44,579 bases of DNA from JAAAOZ01 sp964496595 (GCA_964496595.1 CAZCAI010000014.1:1-44579); one strand, 5' to 3'; shown: positions 28,001-34,277, numbered from the stretch's first letter. Made by a program: numbers and translations. Notes: generated from the sequence alone by a model not told the origin.

Positions 28001-31000
28001 TGTGTGAACGTCCCTTCCATCTGCTCCCAGTACTCACGGATGGGATACGATTCCCACACCCCGGCGCCCATGTGCTGGTAAGGCGCCCAGTTCGCGCCGG
28101 CCAACGTCATTTGCGGGGCCGATGTCAAATCGAACGTGAGGCGATCCGCCACGACCACGCCCCGGTGTGTAAAACTGCTGGCCTCCATCTGGACGGCGGT
28201 GTCCGTGTCCAAGCTGACCGTGCGATAGGTTTCCTCGCGCACAAAGAGCAGGGTGGGATGCGCCACGCGGGCGGTATCATCGTCATTGGTGAACACTTGC
28301 TGCAATAGCTGCTTCGTATGCGTCATGGGGATGGTTGCCAGGCCGCTTTGATCCGTGAAGGTATACGTCCGCACCCCCGTGGCGCCGGCGGGAACGCCCC
28401 ACCGTTCGGTGGACGTCGCCGCGCTGCCGGCCGCGAAGCGCCGGGCAAGTTCATCAACGGTGATGTCGCGCTGGCCGGCGCCATCCTCGCGCCCGGCCAG
28501 GAAAGAAGCTTGCAGGTTGTTGGCGATGTGCCACAGGTTCTCCTCGTACTGAGGATTGCGCTCGGCGTAGGTCGGGTCTTCGTAGAGGATGGCCGCCTGG
28601 ACGCCGTGATCCTCGCGCACATCGAGGCCGGTCAGGTACCAATCGTCGTAATAACTGTGGATGACGCCCTCTTGCGTGACCCAATTCGCGGCATCCTGGC
28701 ACCACAGATCGTAGCGTTCGGTGTTCGACAGGCTCGGTCTAAAATCGTCGGGGACGGGCGTACACGTATCCTGCTTGCCCTGGATGAGCCAGATCAAGCG
28801 GATGTCCTGCGCCTGACCCAGACTGGCGTCGGTCGGGCGGTAGAACATCCGCGCGGAGAATGCCACCGGGCGGTCGCCGATCGGATCGCGCACCAGGTTG
28901 AGCGGGACGTAGACCACCAGCGCGCCGTTCTCGTCCTTGACCCGGACGGAGATGCCGTACTTGTCCATCGCGGCCTGATCCAGCCAGGAGGCCAGCCAGG
29001 CGTTGAGTTGGAGGGTTTGGCTGACGACCGTTAGCGTGTCCGCCAGTTCGGGCAACGCCGGCCGGACGGTTTGGGTATAGGTCGTCTTGACCGGCAGGCC
29101 GCCGAATCCATCTTGCGCGGGGACGAGGATTTCCAACATGGGCGCCAGGCGCATATCGCCGTTGGCCGCGTTGCCGCTGGCCCCGAACGTATCGGTCAAG
29201 ACCCGCCGCTGCTGACCCTCGCGGTCGCCGGTGGGCCAATCCAGCACGTTGAGCGTGTACCACAGGTGGTCAGGGTTGGTGGGCCGAAGCTGGAAATCCA
29301 CAAAGACCGCTGTGCCGGTGACCAATTGCTGCACTTCCAACGCCATGGCCTGATCATCAAAGCCGCCAATGCCCGCCTCCGTCACGTTGCCGCCCATCGC
29401 CGAGGCGGGCGCCGAGTCAACCGCATCGGGGACGCCGTCGTTATCGTCGTCAAAATCGAAAGCATCGGGCGTGCCGTCGCCGTCCGTATCCTCGCAATAT
29501 GAAGCCGTCCCATCTCGCAAATTGCTACACTCGATCCCATCGGCCAGGCCGTCGCCATTGGTGTCCAGATCCAGGGGGTTCAAGTACCACCATTTGCCAT
29601 CCAACGCCTGGAACCCGCACACCTCAAGCCGGTCGTTGATTCCATCGCCGTCGGTATCAGCTTGGGCGGGGTCTGTACCGATTGCGCTCTCGCTCTCGTC
29701 AGATAGGCCGTCGCCATCCTCATCCACGTCACGACTCGCGGCCGCACAGCCATTGTTCTGCGCCGCATTCATGGCATTGTGTATAGTGAGGGATGTGGCG
29801 CGGGGCGTGATGGGCGCATCGGCGGTTGGCTCCACTGCGGAGCCGCCCGCGACCCGCACTCTGGCGGCCTGAAGGTGCAGAGCGTGGGGATCGAAGGGCG
29901 CGCTGCCCTGGGGGAGAGGCGGCGATTCCTGGACGTTCTGATGGGGATCAAAATCCTTGTGGGTCAACTCCGCCTGAAGTTGACGCGCCTGCGCCTCGGT
30001 CGCGCGATTCACCTCCGCCTGCGCGCGCTGCGCGTTTTGCTCCTCGGTAAAGGCATATACCTGCTGACTTTGCAGCAGTGGCGTCAGCAGCATGGAGGCG
30101 ATGACGATCATAACCACCGCCGCGTATACGAAGGGGGATTTGCGATAGAAGACCATCAGGCCGAGCAGCCCCAGCGCGCCCGCCATCAGGCCCAGCGCTT
30201 GGCCCATCTGCGCCAGAGCGCGCGGGGTCAGGTGACGGCCAGGGAACGCGATCAGGCCGAAGGGCGCGGGGGATTGCGCCCCGGCCTGCGCCGCCGCCGC
30301 GTTCCAGCCGGAGAAATCGGTCGTGATCTCGACCTCGACCTGCTCCAGGTACGCGGGCGGAAAGTGCAGATGCATGATCTGTCGCAGCGGGAACCCATCG
30401 GCGGTGATCCAGAGTTCACCCTGGCCCGTCATCCCCACATATTGCGGGATCACGTCCAAGCTCACGCCAGCGGGAAGTTTGCCCTTGCGCGTCAGTTCCG
30501 CTTCCAGTTGATCGCGCATATACGCGGCAAAGGCCGGGCCGTCCACATCAAATGTGTAACGGGTCAACGCCACTCCGCCACGGCTTTCCGGCGCGGCCCG
30601 GCGCACATCTCTGGCCGCCGCCAGGAACGTCAGCAGGTCTCGATTGGGGGCGAAGAGGCCGGTCATATCATCCACCGCGCGCCAATCGCTGTGGCCCACC
30701 CGCCCCACGGCCTTGCCATCCTCCACCTTGATCTCGATGGCGTCTTGCGCAGTGGAGACGTTGCCGCCATCGGCCCAGAGCTTCATCGTCAGCGCCTCGG
30801 CCGGGAGGTTGGCGGAACCTTCCAGATAGATACGCTGCTGGCTGCTGCTCAGTCCGACGTTCTCCAGGCGCGGCAGCGGCCAGGTGGTCTGAACGATGCT
30901 CGTGCTGTAATCATAAGCGCCGGCCTGCCGGGCCTGTTGCCAGGCGGCCTGCAAGGAATTGCCAGGAGCGGACGCATGTCCCAGGGATGTTCGCGCCAGC

Positions 31001-31077
31001 AGGAACGCCATCAAACAGACCAACAGAATGGGCAGAGACAGCCACTTGAGACTGGATGCTCGTTTTTTGGATTGCAT
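16018..31077 (-). CDS. giant (about 5,019 aa) secreted LamG/TSP3 mosaic surface protein
   Basis: One uninterrupted 15-kb frame. The start is ATG 31077 behind GAGGAGG (a TTG at 31146 would add 23 residues). Domains, in approximate residues: signal/anchor helix 12-32; N-terminal domain to about 280, then two membrane helices (about 290-345); five DxDxDG calcium-binding repeats (444-557); a large unassigned region; a hydrophobic cluster (1134-1292); five more DxDxDG repeats (1536-1660); LamG/concanavalin-like domains at about 1776-1989, 1990-2320 (with a beta/gamma-crystallin-like insert near 2263-2300), 2336-2532, 2536-2742, 2942-3142 and 3231-3429; Ig-like segments between and after; CBM9-like 3944-4146; P-domain-like 4490-4632; DUF11-like 4789-4914; C-terminal WRRVYLPLLMRGG. 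Probably a cell-surface adhesin or matrix-binding protein; no catalytic domain is seen. It lies 75 bp downstream of a TetR gene, probably in one transcript. Confidence 0.9.
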   Translation of the reverse strand: MQSKKRASSLKWLSLPILLVCLMAFLLARTSLGHASAPGNSLQAAWQQARQAGAYDYSTSIVQTTWPLPRLENVGLSSSQQRIYLEGSANLPAEALTMKLWADGGNVSTAQDAIEIKVEDGKAVGRVGHSDWRAVDDMTGLFAPNRDLLTFLAAARDVRRAAPESRGGVALTRYTFDVDGPAFAAYMRDQLEAELTRKGKLPAGVSLDVIPQYVGMTGQGELWITADGFPLRQIMHLHFPPAYLEQVEVEITTDFSGWNAAAAQAGAQSPAPFGLIAFPGRHLTPRALAQMGQALGLMAGALGLLGLMVFYRKSPFVYAAVVMIVIASMLLTPLLQSQQVYAFTEEQNAQRAQAEVNRATEAQARQLQAELTHKDFDPHQNVQESPPLPQGSAPFDPHALHLQAARVRVAGGSAVEPTADAPITPRATSLTIHNAMNAAQNNGCAAASRDVDEDGDGLSDESESAIGTDPAQADTDGDGINDRLEVCGFQALDGKWWYLNPLDLDTNGDGLADGIECSNLRDGTASYCEDTDGDGTPDAFDFDDDNDGVPDAVDSAPASAMGGNVTEAGIGGFDDQAMALEVQQLVTGTAVFVDFQLRPTNPDHLWYTLNVLDWPTGDREGQQRRVLTDTFGASGNAANGDMRLAPMLEILVPAQDGFGGLPVKTTYTQTVRPALPELADTLTVVSQTLQLNAWLASWLDQAAMDKYGISVRVKDENGALVVYVPLNLVRDPIGDRPVAFSARMFYRPTDASLGQAQDIRLIWLIQGKQDTCTPVPDDFRPSLSNTERYDLWCQDAANWVTQEGVIHSYYDDWYLTGLDVREDHGVQAAILYEDPTYAERNPQYEENLWHIANNLQASFLAGREDGAGQRDITVDELARRFAAGSAATSTERWGVPAGATGVRTYTFTDQSGLATIPMTHTKQLLQQVFTNDDDTARVAHPTLLFVREETYRTVSLDTDTAVQMEASSFTHRGVVVADRLTFDLTSAPQMTLAGANWAPYQHMGAGVWESYPIREYWEQMEGTFTQLFTNHYATELPEINAGRVLLAQSFYLALFHGAAALVEFNLQPLPATHAREDADLAVGYGDVTIVTSIVQDLAEAGAKMQARVGHITGDPAGTFLAGVTFRIDDKVATSNRYITGYGTLLVAALFITNLVVGFTNPGSPTAMVLDMATTSIMTGLAVKGAWGAVKALGEVQSTLAQAGAQARVLVKAARVAAVIAAVVTVSIAVGLFLGQWIGSGARFGSLAVNALLASTISTVIVAIIMLVIGAILPFGPIVVAVIGAIDAVIGLVCKAVSAEERADLTDPIFGMNPCQGISGALAKMVQYLIYSQNPIVDINRADRLSISGFRPLVEDEAGFQVGSWLGAELRVTNTLYRNTPKSALAWTYAWHWTDDNYVKQSDFAYRLLAEGQSVTWHLSTASNHAYWQDAPGAGIVMRENDLREPRVVQLTQAGINVPSKIELVEGYKINAQECFLLPVWYVPVCYLRDKEDTLRTSLGDSLVFDVFPATLDEFYTLADRGNASYALAWDETFPIQCDADGDGLRSRACGGNDPNDGRADSDGDGLPDLYEIRIGTDPLNSDTDGDGLSDYWEVFYDTDPLNPDTDGDGLNDKEEVEGWSFVYGFDASNQPLQTWVTSDPLTPDTDGDGILDKLEKVYGFNPRVASDLNVLSITSQAQEMQGSAIVPSDGYVAPGQTIYYTATIENQLRNRHALGLLEVELPVAVQSQSLQRVYKLGPNQSETLEGQVTIQSTATSQAISLTNRAGAIIADLWGEADERTLWLHLDENPGATSFADGSEAVRPGTCVSPTCPTTGEDGYIGPAARFDGVDDVISVGTVDQLGLHDSSFTAMAWVNGDAFGPGSGHTILGTDQRETNLGLHLMVREGKPYMGFYANDTEGATTLSNGAWHHLVWRYDISKVDTEGHSGEQALFVNGVLDASSIGHAPFQGSGTVNLGRCFDPSYFGYFDGLIDEVEIYDRALSNDEIAARFKEPVLHLPLDGGYADASSYRQAVACNPTYRRWWESGLEDGCPQIDPSGGVLGGTAVFNQADFTPEGESKVLQMPLNNNLDVSDGHFTQAFWVYPQDGIVRQARLDLPPYRYGIIGSNDETATAYPTVCLLSPTGEGISTTLPSLRKLEVGFGDGDQWRSHVTDFILTTDRWNHVVVAYDGLNYTIYVDGVLKEIAPSLGQPAPIQPNTPLYVGRSAAPRWIKTHDDTNWNGWRMDYALDQDDLRYKQQALERVWVNDLYNDESASADVWNTYAHLYEHTNYGGEIYRLTGAMTTLGGFNDRASSIRLDSHSIPFNGKLDDVRIYRYTFSADEVIDLYESSTRPLELSFDDPPASERLHNTYGGNLHGSCSGATCPDTGLPGRDNQAARFDGVDDAVAVQLVTDVTDNVSLAAWVKWAGPTDGHQFIIYNGNSGASGYGLLLDPGGALTILNGGVGWGASTAQLPVDAWQHVAAVRDNGAWKLYLNGTQQTVSGNPIPNIPEGRTTIGGNLSGSENFYGMMDHATIHRRALSPAEVVALMNEAPVLNLHLDERLGATTFIDSSQGGNHGTCHPLACPQAGAKGQMREAASFDGGFTYITIPNNATLNLDTFSLSLWVKPTQIKQNEQGLLGKGSHTTGRKENYMLFIQPNSMQVGFRAGTVDAVYPGYCPDLFNLASTNSLNLQQWNHILATFDGRAARLYINGSESGVFELPPDQWGASLCQNDAAFELGTLRNTFFWSFSGQLDEAAIYSQALTRRDARDLYEYQVSWFDTTDSHTLVVDAEPPIVQLDYALSHIRPVQGQVMAITAADETSDVTLVEYRITGAGYADEWQTAIQDEAAWTFAITTTTGAYTIDLRATDRVGNVSPVNSIRSPLVGTGGVTLSVDNTPPEVQLDSALTETVLPAPENTLSLHGAGQDDGSGLDNVYTTLFDHTGVYVGETQIAGISGRQALHLALDEAVGATTFADGSGNRLTATCPAGSATCPTAGEPGRVGNAARFDGDDYLSLGTAEELRLKDRSFTVAAWVNGDAFGPGRDHTILGTDQAEVNAGLHLMVREDKPYMGFYGNDTPGNTTLSNGEWYHLVWRYDKSTGEQAIFVNGALDASDTGHAPFQGSGPVNLGRALSSNYFNGLLDDVIIYDSALSPAEILGIVNLQLPGLSWHTVHPLPPESNGTFTAQLAAQDRLGNAITTTAGPLRVDGTAPVADVTITEPRAQTLSGVGADRPVITGTVSETPRPVNPVLHLHMEEASGAEQFYDGSRYHFVATCPAGTCPVAGALGQVGSAVSFDGVSNTLQIALVTQTADEVSLAAWVKWAGSNGGDQVILNHGDSDANGYSLRLDATGQLQVANGGVGIVQSSQHLTENVWQHVAAVREAGEWKLYLDGVSIAVSGNPAPNVPTGKTTIGSDSAGGENFSGHLDEVLLYDRALTADQIHAIAHPISSGVSAVEIDFLHAQDRDAPDTITWHAVELAQLDAAFSSWRYTLPEGLEGPYQIYLRARDGLGNTRVIPNVWEGEIDTHAPRITFTQSELLPGYRLVTCRAEDYNLVETDFDCPIAPANWLRTEEQAAWYTAIYTNTTPKLTHIESTALIIITETLGTLTACDLFDKCAISAAASFPPPTSTSLILSPLAGSVSTAIVPLTLTGYIASPDYVRALTVTVNGVPVLTENWSVGDNLTATTWITTWTPSGEGATTLHATLRDGAGNVIASPTPHVIYVDASPPALALTTPHINAQNWQPSGYVTLQGVVTETVKLERLDVQVETPIASSSLPAETWQAVRLPSGDAWRGSVYVGSAARPDGDTITFTVRAVDVAGFTTVISHALLADATPPAPLAATLAYTNSLGVWTVIQPGATLDDVLSPTLFIEWPAASDGSGISRYRVGWTETPTLTPGQITQLTSYPAAGRHAQTIGEARKVYAHVVTEDNYGNQTSQSFGPVYVDTIHTPDYAPLADAPADVYRGWMNSGCTLLGVDRRANERASNASLDQPQKFYATWNDESLRLTWMGADWDYDGDLFIYLSAPGVGATTAYHPFTPTRAITLPAPVNYLIWVQDSEAARLLAWNDGAQNWQATTSEFIYRFDAPYTDLSIPFAALGITDPNNTDLGLLALAAEEDQMRFWATAPARNVVNSAWAADALQSELRTVGGYGNPTRAYNVQLGAGVCPNQGVFSEADVTMRLSARPVGYEVITYDDGWLTEQGDLLRAAIGDGETAVYQLDLTNEGQTLATNVTVVITASELRLDNATSLGNYLWRDVLYLGNISPGARKTVTFSGTVAFNVDNTDEISGFVSVDARLAYDRSAYIGEPIHTHALVHRIDYHPPSYVEISQPRTLIGLGVNQIKGVVHDESAVPKITLEVQAPGGDLATIDCFDFDTTTSEGAWSCNLDVGTNAANDDIFKLRARATDRLGQVSAWTRWLTLTVDTQPPTLDLDAATVSALRDGCLAAGETRLSGQLGDNRLAGDVQVCQPDGQVCTRAELTLDTQTVTQTVFIYDDAPTTSIPIGSANACEGGALIERTFVVSDSFSVASVKVGFNADLAYRNTLLAALTSPSGRQVILHYPLGYPGRNLDVTWDNAAWNILFNEKSPHNTAAPYYENARRPDQDINLLFGGQSAQGTWRLTLCEYDSLAVANGVYNHSRLILTTDRLPANTRASWRYSLPSVENHDGVTRTLTLHGLDSGDNRSAPLSLTFQVDTVPPAITYVTHTAVLRPGDPFYIGGVVSDSRGIRAMQISGLAPGQGAVADVIPLDYDPAIGAGRDRATWAYTATRQLTQPGDYALWIEAVDEAGNRSTFGPLAVEVLAPWHISKAVTPAQNVLPGSIVTYTLTMYNDHPETIATTTITDPLPAAVTPLATVQGPEFTLSPARVLAWPSFPLAAYDSTVLQFTARVTTNLAYLGASVGNTAYFSSEETSGASKEASFRISQAINILSPQASQRFTATNGVSVTVPVAIVTPLTLPDEGYWRLAVDGQTVISSVLTTTTTAPLGVGARVISATLYTTEHQVLGADAVRVDVISPWRRVYLPLLMRGGGARR

Positions 31078-31152
31078 AACCGGCCTCCTCGCGCAGTACG
31101 CGCACTTTTTTATTTGATTTGAACGACCATCGAGGTGAATTTCCAACAGCCC

Positions 31153-31845
31153 TTACACGCCAATACCTTTCAATATCATGTCCACTGCTGCGGCGAATAC
31201 CCGTTCGGACGACATGTCGTCGTCCGTGACCTGAAAATAGGCGTTCAGATAGGGCAGCAACATCGGGTCAACAAGGGCGATCAACATCGCGTAGACCACG
31301 CGGGCCGTCGCTTCCAGGTCTACGCCGGGGCGCAATTCGCCACGCTGCTCCGCCCGCGCCAGGATATCTTGGACGCTCTGGCGCAGGACGGTCGCCAGTG
31401 GGCGCACCACGTCGTCGCTCAACGCCGGGTCGCCTTGATAGGCGGCGTGGGTGTAGAATAGCACAAAAGCCGGCTGCGTCTGGCTCCACTCCAGGTTGCC
31501 CTGGAAATAGGCCGTCAGGGCCTCGCGCAACGATAGCGGCTCCAGATACGGTTCGACGGCGTGAAAGAAATCCATCGCCAATCGCGTCACCAACTCGGTC
31601 ACGAAAGCCAACAACCCGGCGCGATTGTCGAAGTATTGATACAATGATCCGACGGATACCTCCGCCCGTTCGGCTATCTGCGTCACGTTAATCTCCGCCG
31701 GCCCTTTTTCGATAGCCTCTTCGAGGATGGCGGTCAACACCGCCCGTTGCCGGTCGGGATCGAGACGGCGAAATGTGCGCGTGACCAGGCCGCGCTCTTC
31801 CATTTCCAGGATGTGGGTATAAATGATTGTCCAGTCTATATCCAT
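31153..31845 (-). CDS. TetR-family transcriptional regulator
   Basis: A 230-residue TetR/AcrR-type regulator. The DNA-binding helix-turn-helix is at about residues 54-80 (TQIAERAEVSVGSLYQYF, then a D-N-R-x-G-L-L segment). It follows an N-terminal extension of about 30 residues that is longer than usual for the family. The C-terminal helices (about 90-230) form the ligand/dimerisation domain. ATG 31845 follows GGAGGAT. A perfect inverted repeat overlaps its promoter, implying autoregulation. The next gene on the strand is the giant surface protein, 75 bp away, so the regulator probably controls it too. Confidence 0.93.
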   Translation of the reverse strand: MDIDWTIIYTHILEMEERGLVTRTFRRLDPDRQRAVLTAILEEAIEKGPAEINVTQIAERAEVSVGSLYQYFDNRAGLLAFVTELVTRLAMDFFHAVEPYLEPLSLREALTAYFQGNLEWSQTQPAFVLFYTHAAYQGDPALSDDVVRPLATVLRQSVQDILARAEQRGELRPGVDLEATARVVYAMLIALVDPMLLPYLNAYFQVTDDDMSSERVFAAAVDMILKGIGV

Positions 31846-31869
31846 AGTGTGGGATCCTCCACGAATTTT

Positions 31870-31906
31870 ATGAAGATATATTCATACAATATGAATATAT
31901 CTTCAT
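31870..31906. promoter_or_regulatory. TetR operator: perfect 16-bp inverted repeat
   Basis: ATGAAGATATATTCAT and its exact reverse complement flank a 5-bp ACAAT centre. The repeat occupies the spacer and -10 region downstream of the -35 box, so a bound repressor would block RNA polymerase. Confidence 0.8.
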
Positions 31907-31907
31907 T

Positions 31908-31913
31908 TGTCAA
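31908..31913 (-). promoter_or_regulatory. -35 box of the tetR / giant-gene promoter
   Basis: TTGACA on the minus strand. A poor -10 (TATTGT or ATTGTA, 16-17 bp away) lies within the inverted repeat. The regulator start codon is 63 bp downstream. Confidence 0.55.
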
Positions 31914-32035
31914 GGATGTGGCGCGATTGGGCAAACGAAACAGACCTGAGATATCCAAGATGCACGAGGTTGCGCCCCAAGCGATTCGTCGCACACATCA
32001 ACCAGGAGAGTCACAGGAACTGTTATCAAGTAAAA

Positions 32036-32066
32036 AAGCCCGGTGGAGATGACCTCCATCGGGCTT
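32036..32066 (-). terminator. rho-independent terminator
   Basis: A 13-bp stem with one G:T pair (AAGCCCGGTGGAG / CTCCATCGGGCTT) and a 5-nt loop, followed on the minus strand by a TTTTTT run. It probably ends transcription of the Imm26-like gene. The remaining sequence between 31914 and 32273 shows no convincing gene. Confidence 0.75.
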
Positions 32067-32273
32067 CTTCTTTGCTATGAATCTGGCTTTTCAGGAATTC
32101 GCCGGATGCAATCGTGCCATCCTCACCGGCAACTCAGTAACGACGTAAAAAAGGTCTGTGACCCCCACAAACACGTGATTCTTGGCTACTTTTAGATCTG
32201 CTGAAGGGGTTGCCCGGCAAAATCCAAAAGAGCCATCTTTGAATGATAGCGCGACTATTCCCTGATGATTTCC

Positions 32274-32930
32274 TCAACCGTAGAATCGACTCAGGTCGTG
32301 GCCCAGGCGCTTTGCCATCTGGTGGTACGGCTCATCCTTGTCTTCGCCCAGTAGATCGTAAATTCGCTCTCGGTGCTCTGAAAAGCGCAGATCCGAGCGC
32401 GCGAGATCGCGCAGCTTAACGGCTACCTCCGGCTTGTCTATCTCGTCGTCCCGTCCTAGCTGGTAGAGGGCGATCTCCCCTAAAATTCCACAGGGATACT
32501 CAGTTTTGTAGGCGTTGATGGCGCGCACGTCCTTGAAACTCAGGTCGATGGGCAACTCGATTTCTCCTCGGACGAGGTGGGTGTGCGGGCCTTTGGAGAC
32601 TAGGGCCTCCGGGAATTCTACCTTCTCCGGCGCTACGTCGGGATGCCCGATGACTTTCCACACATCCTTCTCCAGACAGCCCTCTGAAACAAAAATCCCC
32701 GGAATGAGGCGCTTGGCTGAGACGGGGGGGGCAGGTATGTCCGCCGTTGGGAGGACGGGCCGGTAGATTTCTACCAGGAGCGCACGCGGAAATGATCTGA
32801 GCGGGGAATCGCCCGCGATCGAATTGGGCCGAATGCACTGGTGATATACGTCGAGCATCACCCGACCACACATCCATTCATCGGTGGGGAGCGGGAAGAC
32901 AAAGACCGTGCCGGTTCTGTGATTTCTCAT
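32274..32930 (-). CDS. Imm26-like immunity protein
   Basis: A 218-residue soluble protein. Its N-terminal strand pattern (GTVFVFPLPTDEWMCGRVM, residues 7-25) followed by a later aromatic/hydrophobic strand (ALLVEIYRPV) resembles the Imm26 family of immunity proteins from polymorphic-toxin systems, whose members begin with a G-x-x-F-x-x-P-L-x-x-G-x-x-x-x-G-R-V pattern. No toxin gene is adjacent, so it would be an orphan immunity gene. The C-terminal 60 residues are helical and charged. ATG 32930 follows GGAGTGCGC. The family call is tentative; the gene itself is convincing from length, start and terminator. Confidence 0.5.
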   Translation of the reverse strand: MRNHRTGTVFVFPLPTDEWMCGRVMLDVYHQCIRPNSIAGDSPLRSFPRALLVEIYRPVLPTADIPAPPVSAKRLIPGIFVSEGCLEKDVWKVIGHPDVAPEKVEFPEALVSKGPHTHLVRGEIELPIDLSFKDVRAINAYKTEYPCGILGEIALYQLGRDDEIDKPEVAVKLRDLARSDLRFSEHRERIYDLLGEDKDEPYHQMAKRLGHDLSRFYG

Positions 32931-32987
32931 CTGCGCACTCCTTCCTGTTCGTAAGTGAGTGTATCTAGTACACCTCGGCGGAAGTTC

Positions 32988-33085
32988 CTCCCCAGTTAGT
33001 TACGCTCGAAGCGGATCGTCAGATCCGCGACTCTACGTCGGAACGGGGATCTAACGATCCCTTTGGAGCAAATTTAACTGGGGAG
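32988..33085. repeat. 98-bp fold-back element with two internal hairpins
   Basis: Terminal inverted repeats CTCCCCAGTTA / TAACTGGGGAG (11 bp, perfect) enclose a GCTC/GAGC pair and two hairpins: GCGGATC-GTCA-GATCCGC (33011-33028) and GGGATC-TAAC-GATCCC (33046-33061). The second hairpin is nearly the reverse complement of the first (one core difference), so the inside is an inverted duplication. This fits a miniature palindromic mobile repeat or a structured RNA. Confidence 0.6.
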
Positions 33086-33109
33086 CCATTTATGCTGCGC
33101 TGTACTAGG

Positions 33110-33137
33110 CCGGCGAGCTTTCCGATGCTCGCGCCGG
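33110..33137. repeat. hairpin-forming intergenic sequence
   Basis: CCGGCGAGC pairs with GCTCGCGCCGG (2-nt bulge) around an 8-nt loop. No gene is seen in the 338-bp gap 32931-33268 apart from this and the fold-back element. Confidence 0.4.
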
Positions 33138-33268
33138 TTGCAGGCGGTTGACGACGTACAAGCCCGGGGAGATCAATAATCAGCACAGCCGGATGGATTA
33201 CCTCGCTTACAGTTACCTATTTTGTACAAGGAGGCTCGGACACTCGTAATCTTATCTTTTGACACGAT

Positions 33269-33745
33269 TTAACGCAGATCCTCGCGATGTCGCAGAGTGG
33301 TCTCGCGCTCCGCCTCTAATCGCTGCAAACCATTTTCTACCACGTGGAGATTGCGAGTCAATTCCCCCTGAAGTTGGCTGAGCATATCAAAAACGTACTC
33401 ATCCGCGTCAGCGCGCAGGCTCCCCGCCTCATTTTCCGCCTTCTGGAGGATACGTTTGGCCTCGCGCCGCGCCTCTTCAGCGATGCGATGCTCGCTCACT
33501 ATACGCTCGGCCTTCACACGCGCGTCGGCCTTGATGCGTTCGGCCTCTTCACGCGCCTGTTCCAAAACCATATCCCGCTGCTGGAGGATCTTACGGGCGT
33601 GAAAAATTTCATCTGGAATAGCTTCGCGCAGTTGGATCAACTGACCGCGCACTTCTTCATCTGAGACGAGGCGATTCCCAAAGAGTTTGGGGCTTTCCTC
33701 CAGAATATACTGTTCCAGACGTTCCATCAGGAATTCAATATCCAT
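33269..33745 (-). CDS. coiled-coil protein, DivIVA/ATP-synthase-b-like
   Basis: A 158-residue protein that is mostly a long charged coiled coil (about residues 45-150, rich in Glu, Arg, Ala with heptad spacing), preceded by a short N-terminal segment. There is no membrane helix. Proteins of this type are variously annotated as DivIVA-like or ATP synthase b-like; neither signature is strong here. ATG 33745 follows GAGGGGGTG. It is last in the recG-coaD cluster, 34 bp after coaD, and probably cotranscribed. A structural or scaffold role is more likely than an enzymatic one. Confidence 0.7.
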   Translation of the reverse strand: MDIEFLMERLEQYILEESPKLFGNRLVSDEEVRGQLIQLREAIPDEIFHARKILQQRDMVLEQAREEAERIKADARVKAERIVSEHRIAEEARREAKRILQKAENEAGSLRADADEYVFDMLSQLQGELTRNLHVVENGLQRLEAERETTLRHREDLR

Positions 33746-33779
33746 CGCCGCACCCCCTCATAGGCTGTAAAACTCTAAC

Positions 33780-34277
33780 TCACGTGCTCGCGTTGTCCTC
33801 ACGTTTGCGCTGCAAGGCTTTTGCCACCGCAGGAGGCACAAAATCCGATACATCCCCTCCGGCCATACAGATTTCCTTCACGACGCTGGAGCTGAGAAAG
33901 GCATACTCCAGATTGGTCATCAAACAGACGGTGTCTACCTCTGAACAGAGCTTCTGATTGGTGAGCGCCATCTGATACTCCAACTCGAAATCGGAGATCA
34001 CCCGCAGACCCCGCACCAAGACCTTCACACCGTGAGCGTGAGCGAAATCCACGGTCAGACCACCATAGGAGCAGACATGGACATTGGGAACATCCTGCAA
34101 TGAGGTGCGCACCAAGTCTATCCGTTCCGCAACAGAAAAGAGCAGGTTTTTGTTCGGTCGCGTGTAAATGCCGACGATCAGACACTCAAATAGCGCTGCC
34201 GCACGCCTGACAATATCCACATGTCCATAATGAATGGGATCAAAGGAACCGGGATATAGCGCCTGGCAATCGTTCAA
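33780..34277 (-). CDS. coaD: phosphopantetheine adenylyltransferase
   Basis: A 165-residue enzyme for the penultimate step of coenzyme A synthesis (4'-phosphopantetheine + ATP to dephospho-CoA). The nucleotidyltransferase motif YPGSFDPIHYGH (residues 8-19), VRGLRVISDFELEYQMA and the C-terminal EYAFLSSSVVKEI motif are all present, and the length is typical. The start is TTG 34277: no ATG/GTG fits before the catalytic motif, and GAGGGTGA lies upstream. The start overlaps the recG stop codon, so the two are translationally coupled. Confidence 0.97.
   Translation of the reverse strand: MNDCQALYPGSFDPIHYGHVDIVRRAAALFECLIVGIYTRPNKNLLFSVAERIDLVRTSLQDVPNVHVCSYGGLTVDFAHAHGVKVLVRGLRVISDFELEYQMALTNQKLCSEVDTVCLMTNLEYAFLSSSVVKEICMAGGDVSDFVPPAVAKALQRKREDNAST

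Noticed and set aside
16624..30800. Long plus-strand frames opposite the giant gene (for example 16624-17829, 25546-27282 and 29779-31122)
   Set aside because: They have high Arg/Ala/Gly content, no ribosome-binding sites and no recognisable domains. They are antisense shadows of a GC-rich gene, whose own frame has clear domains.
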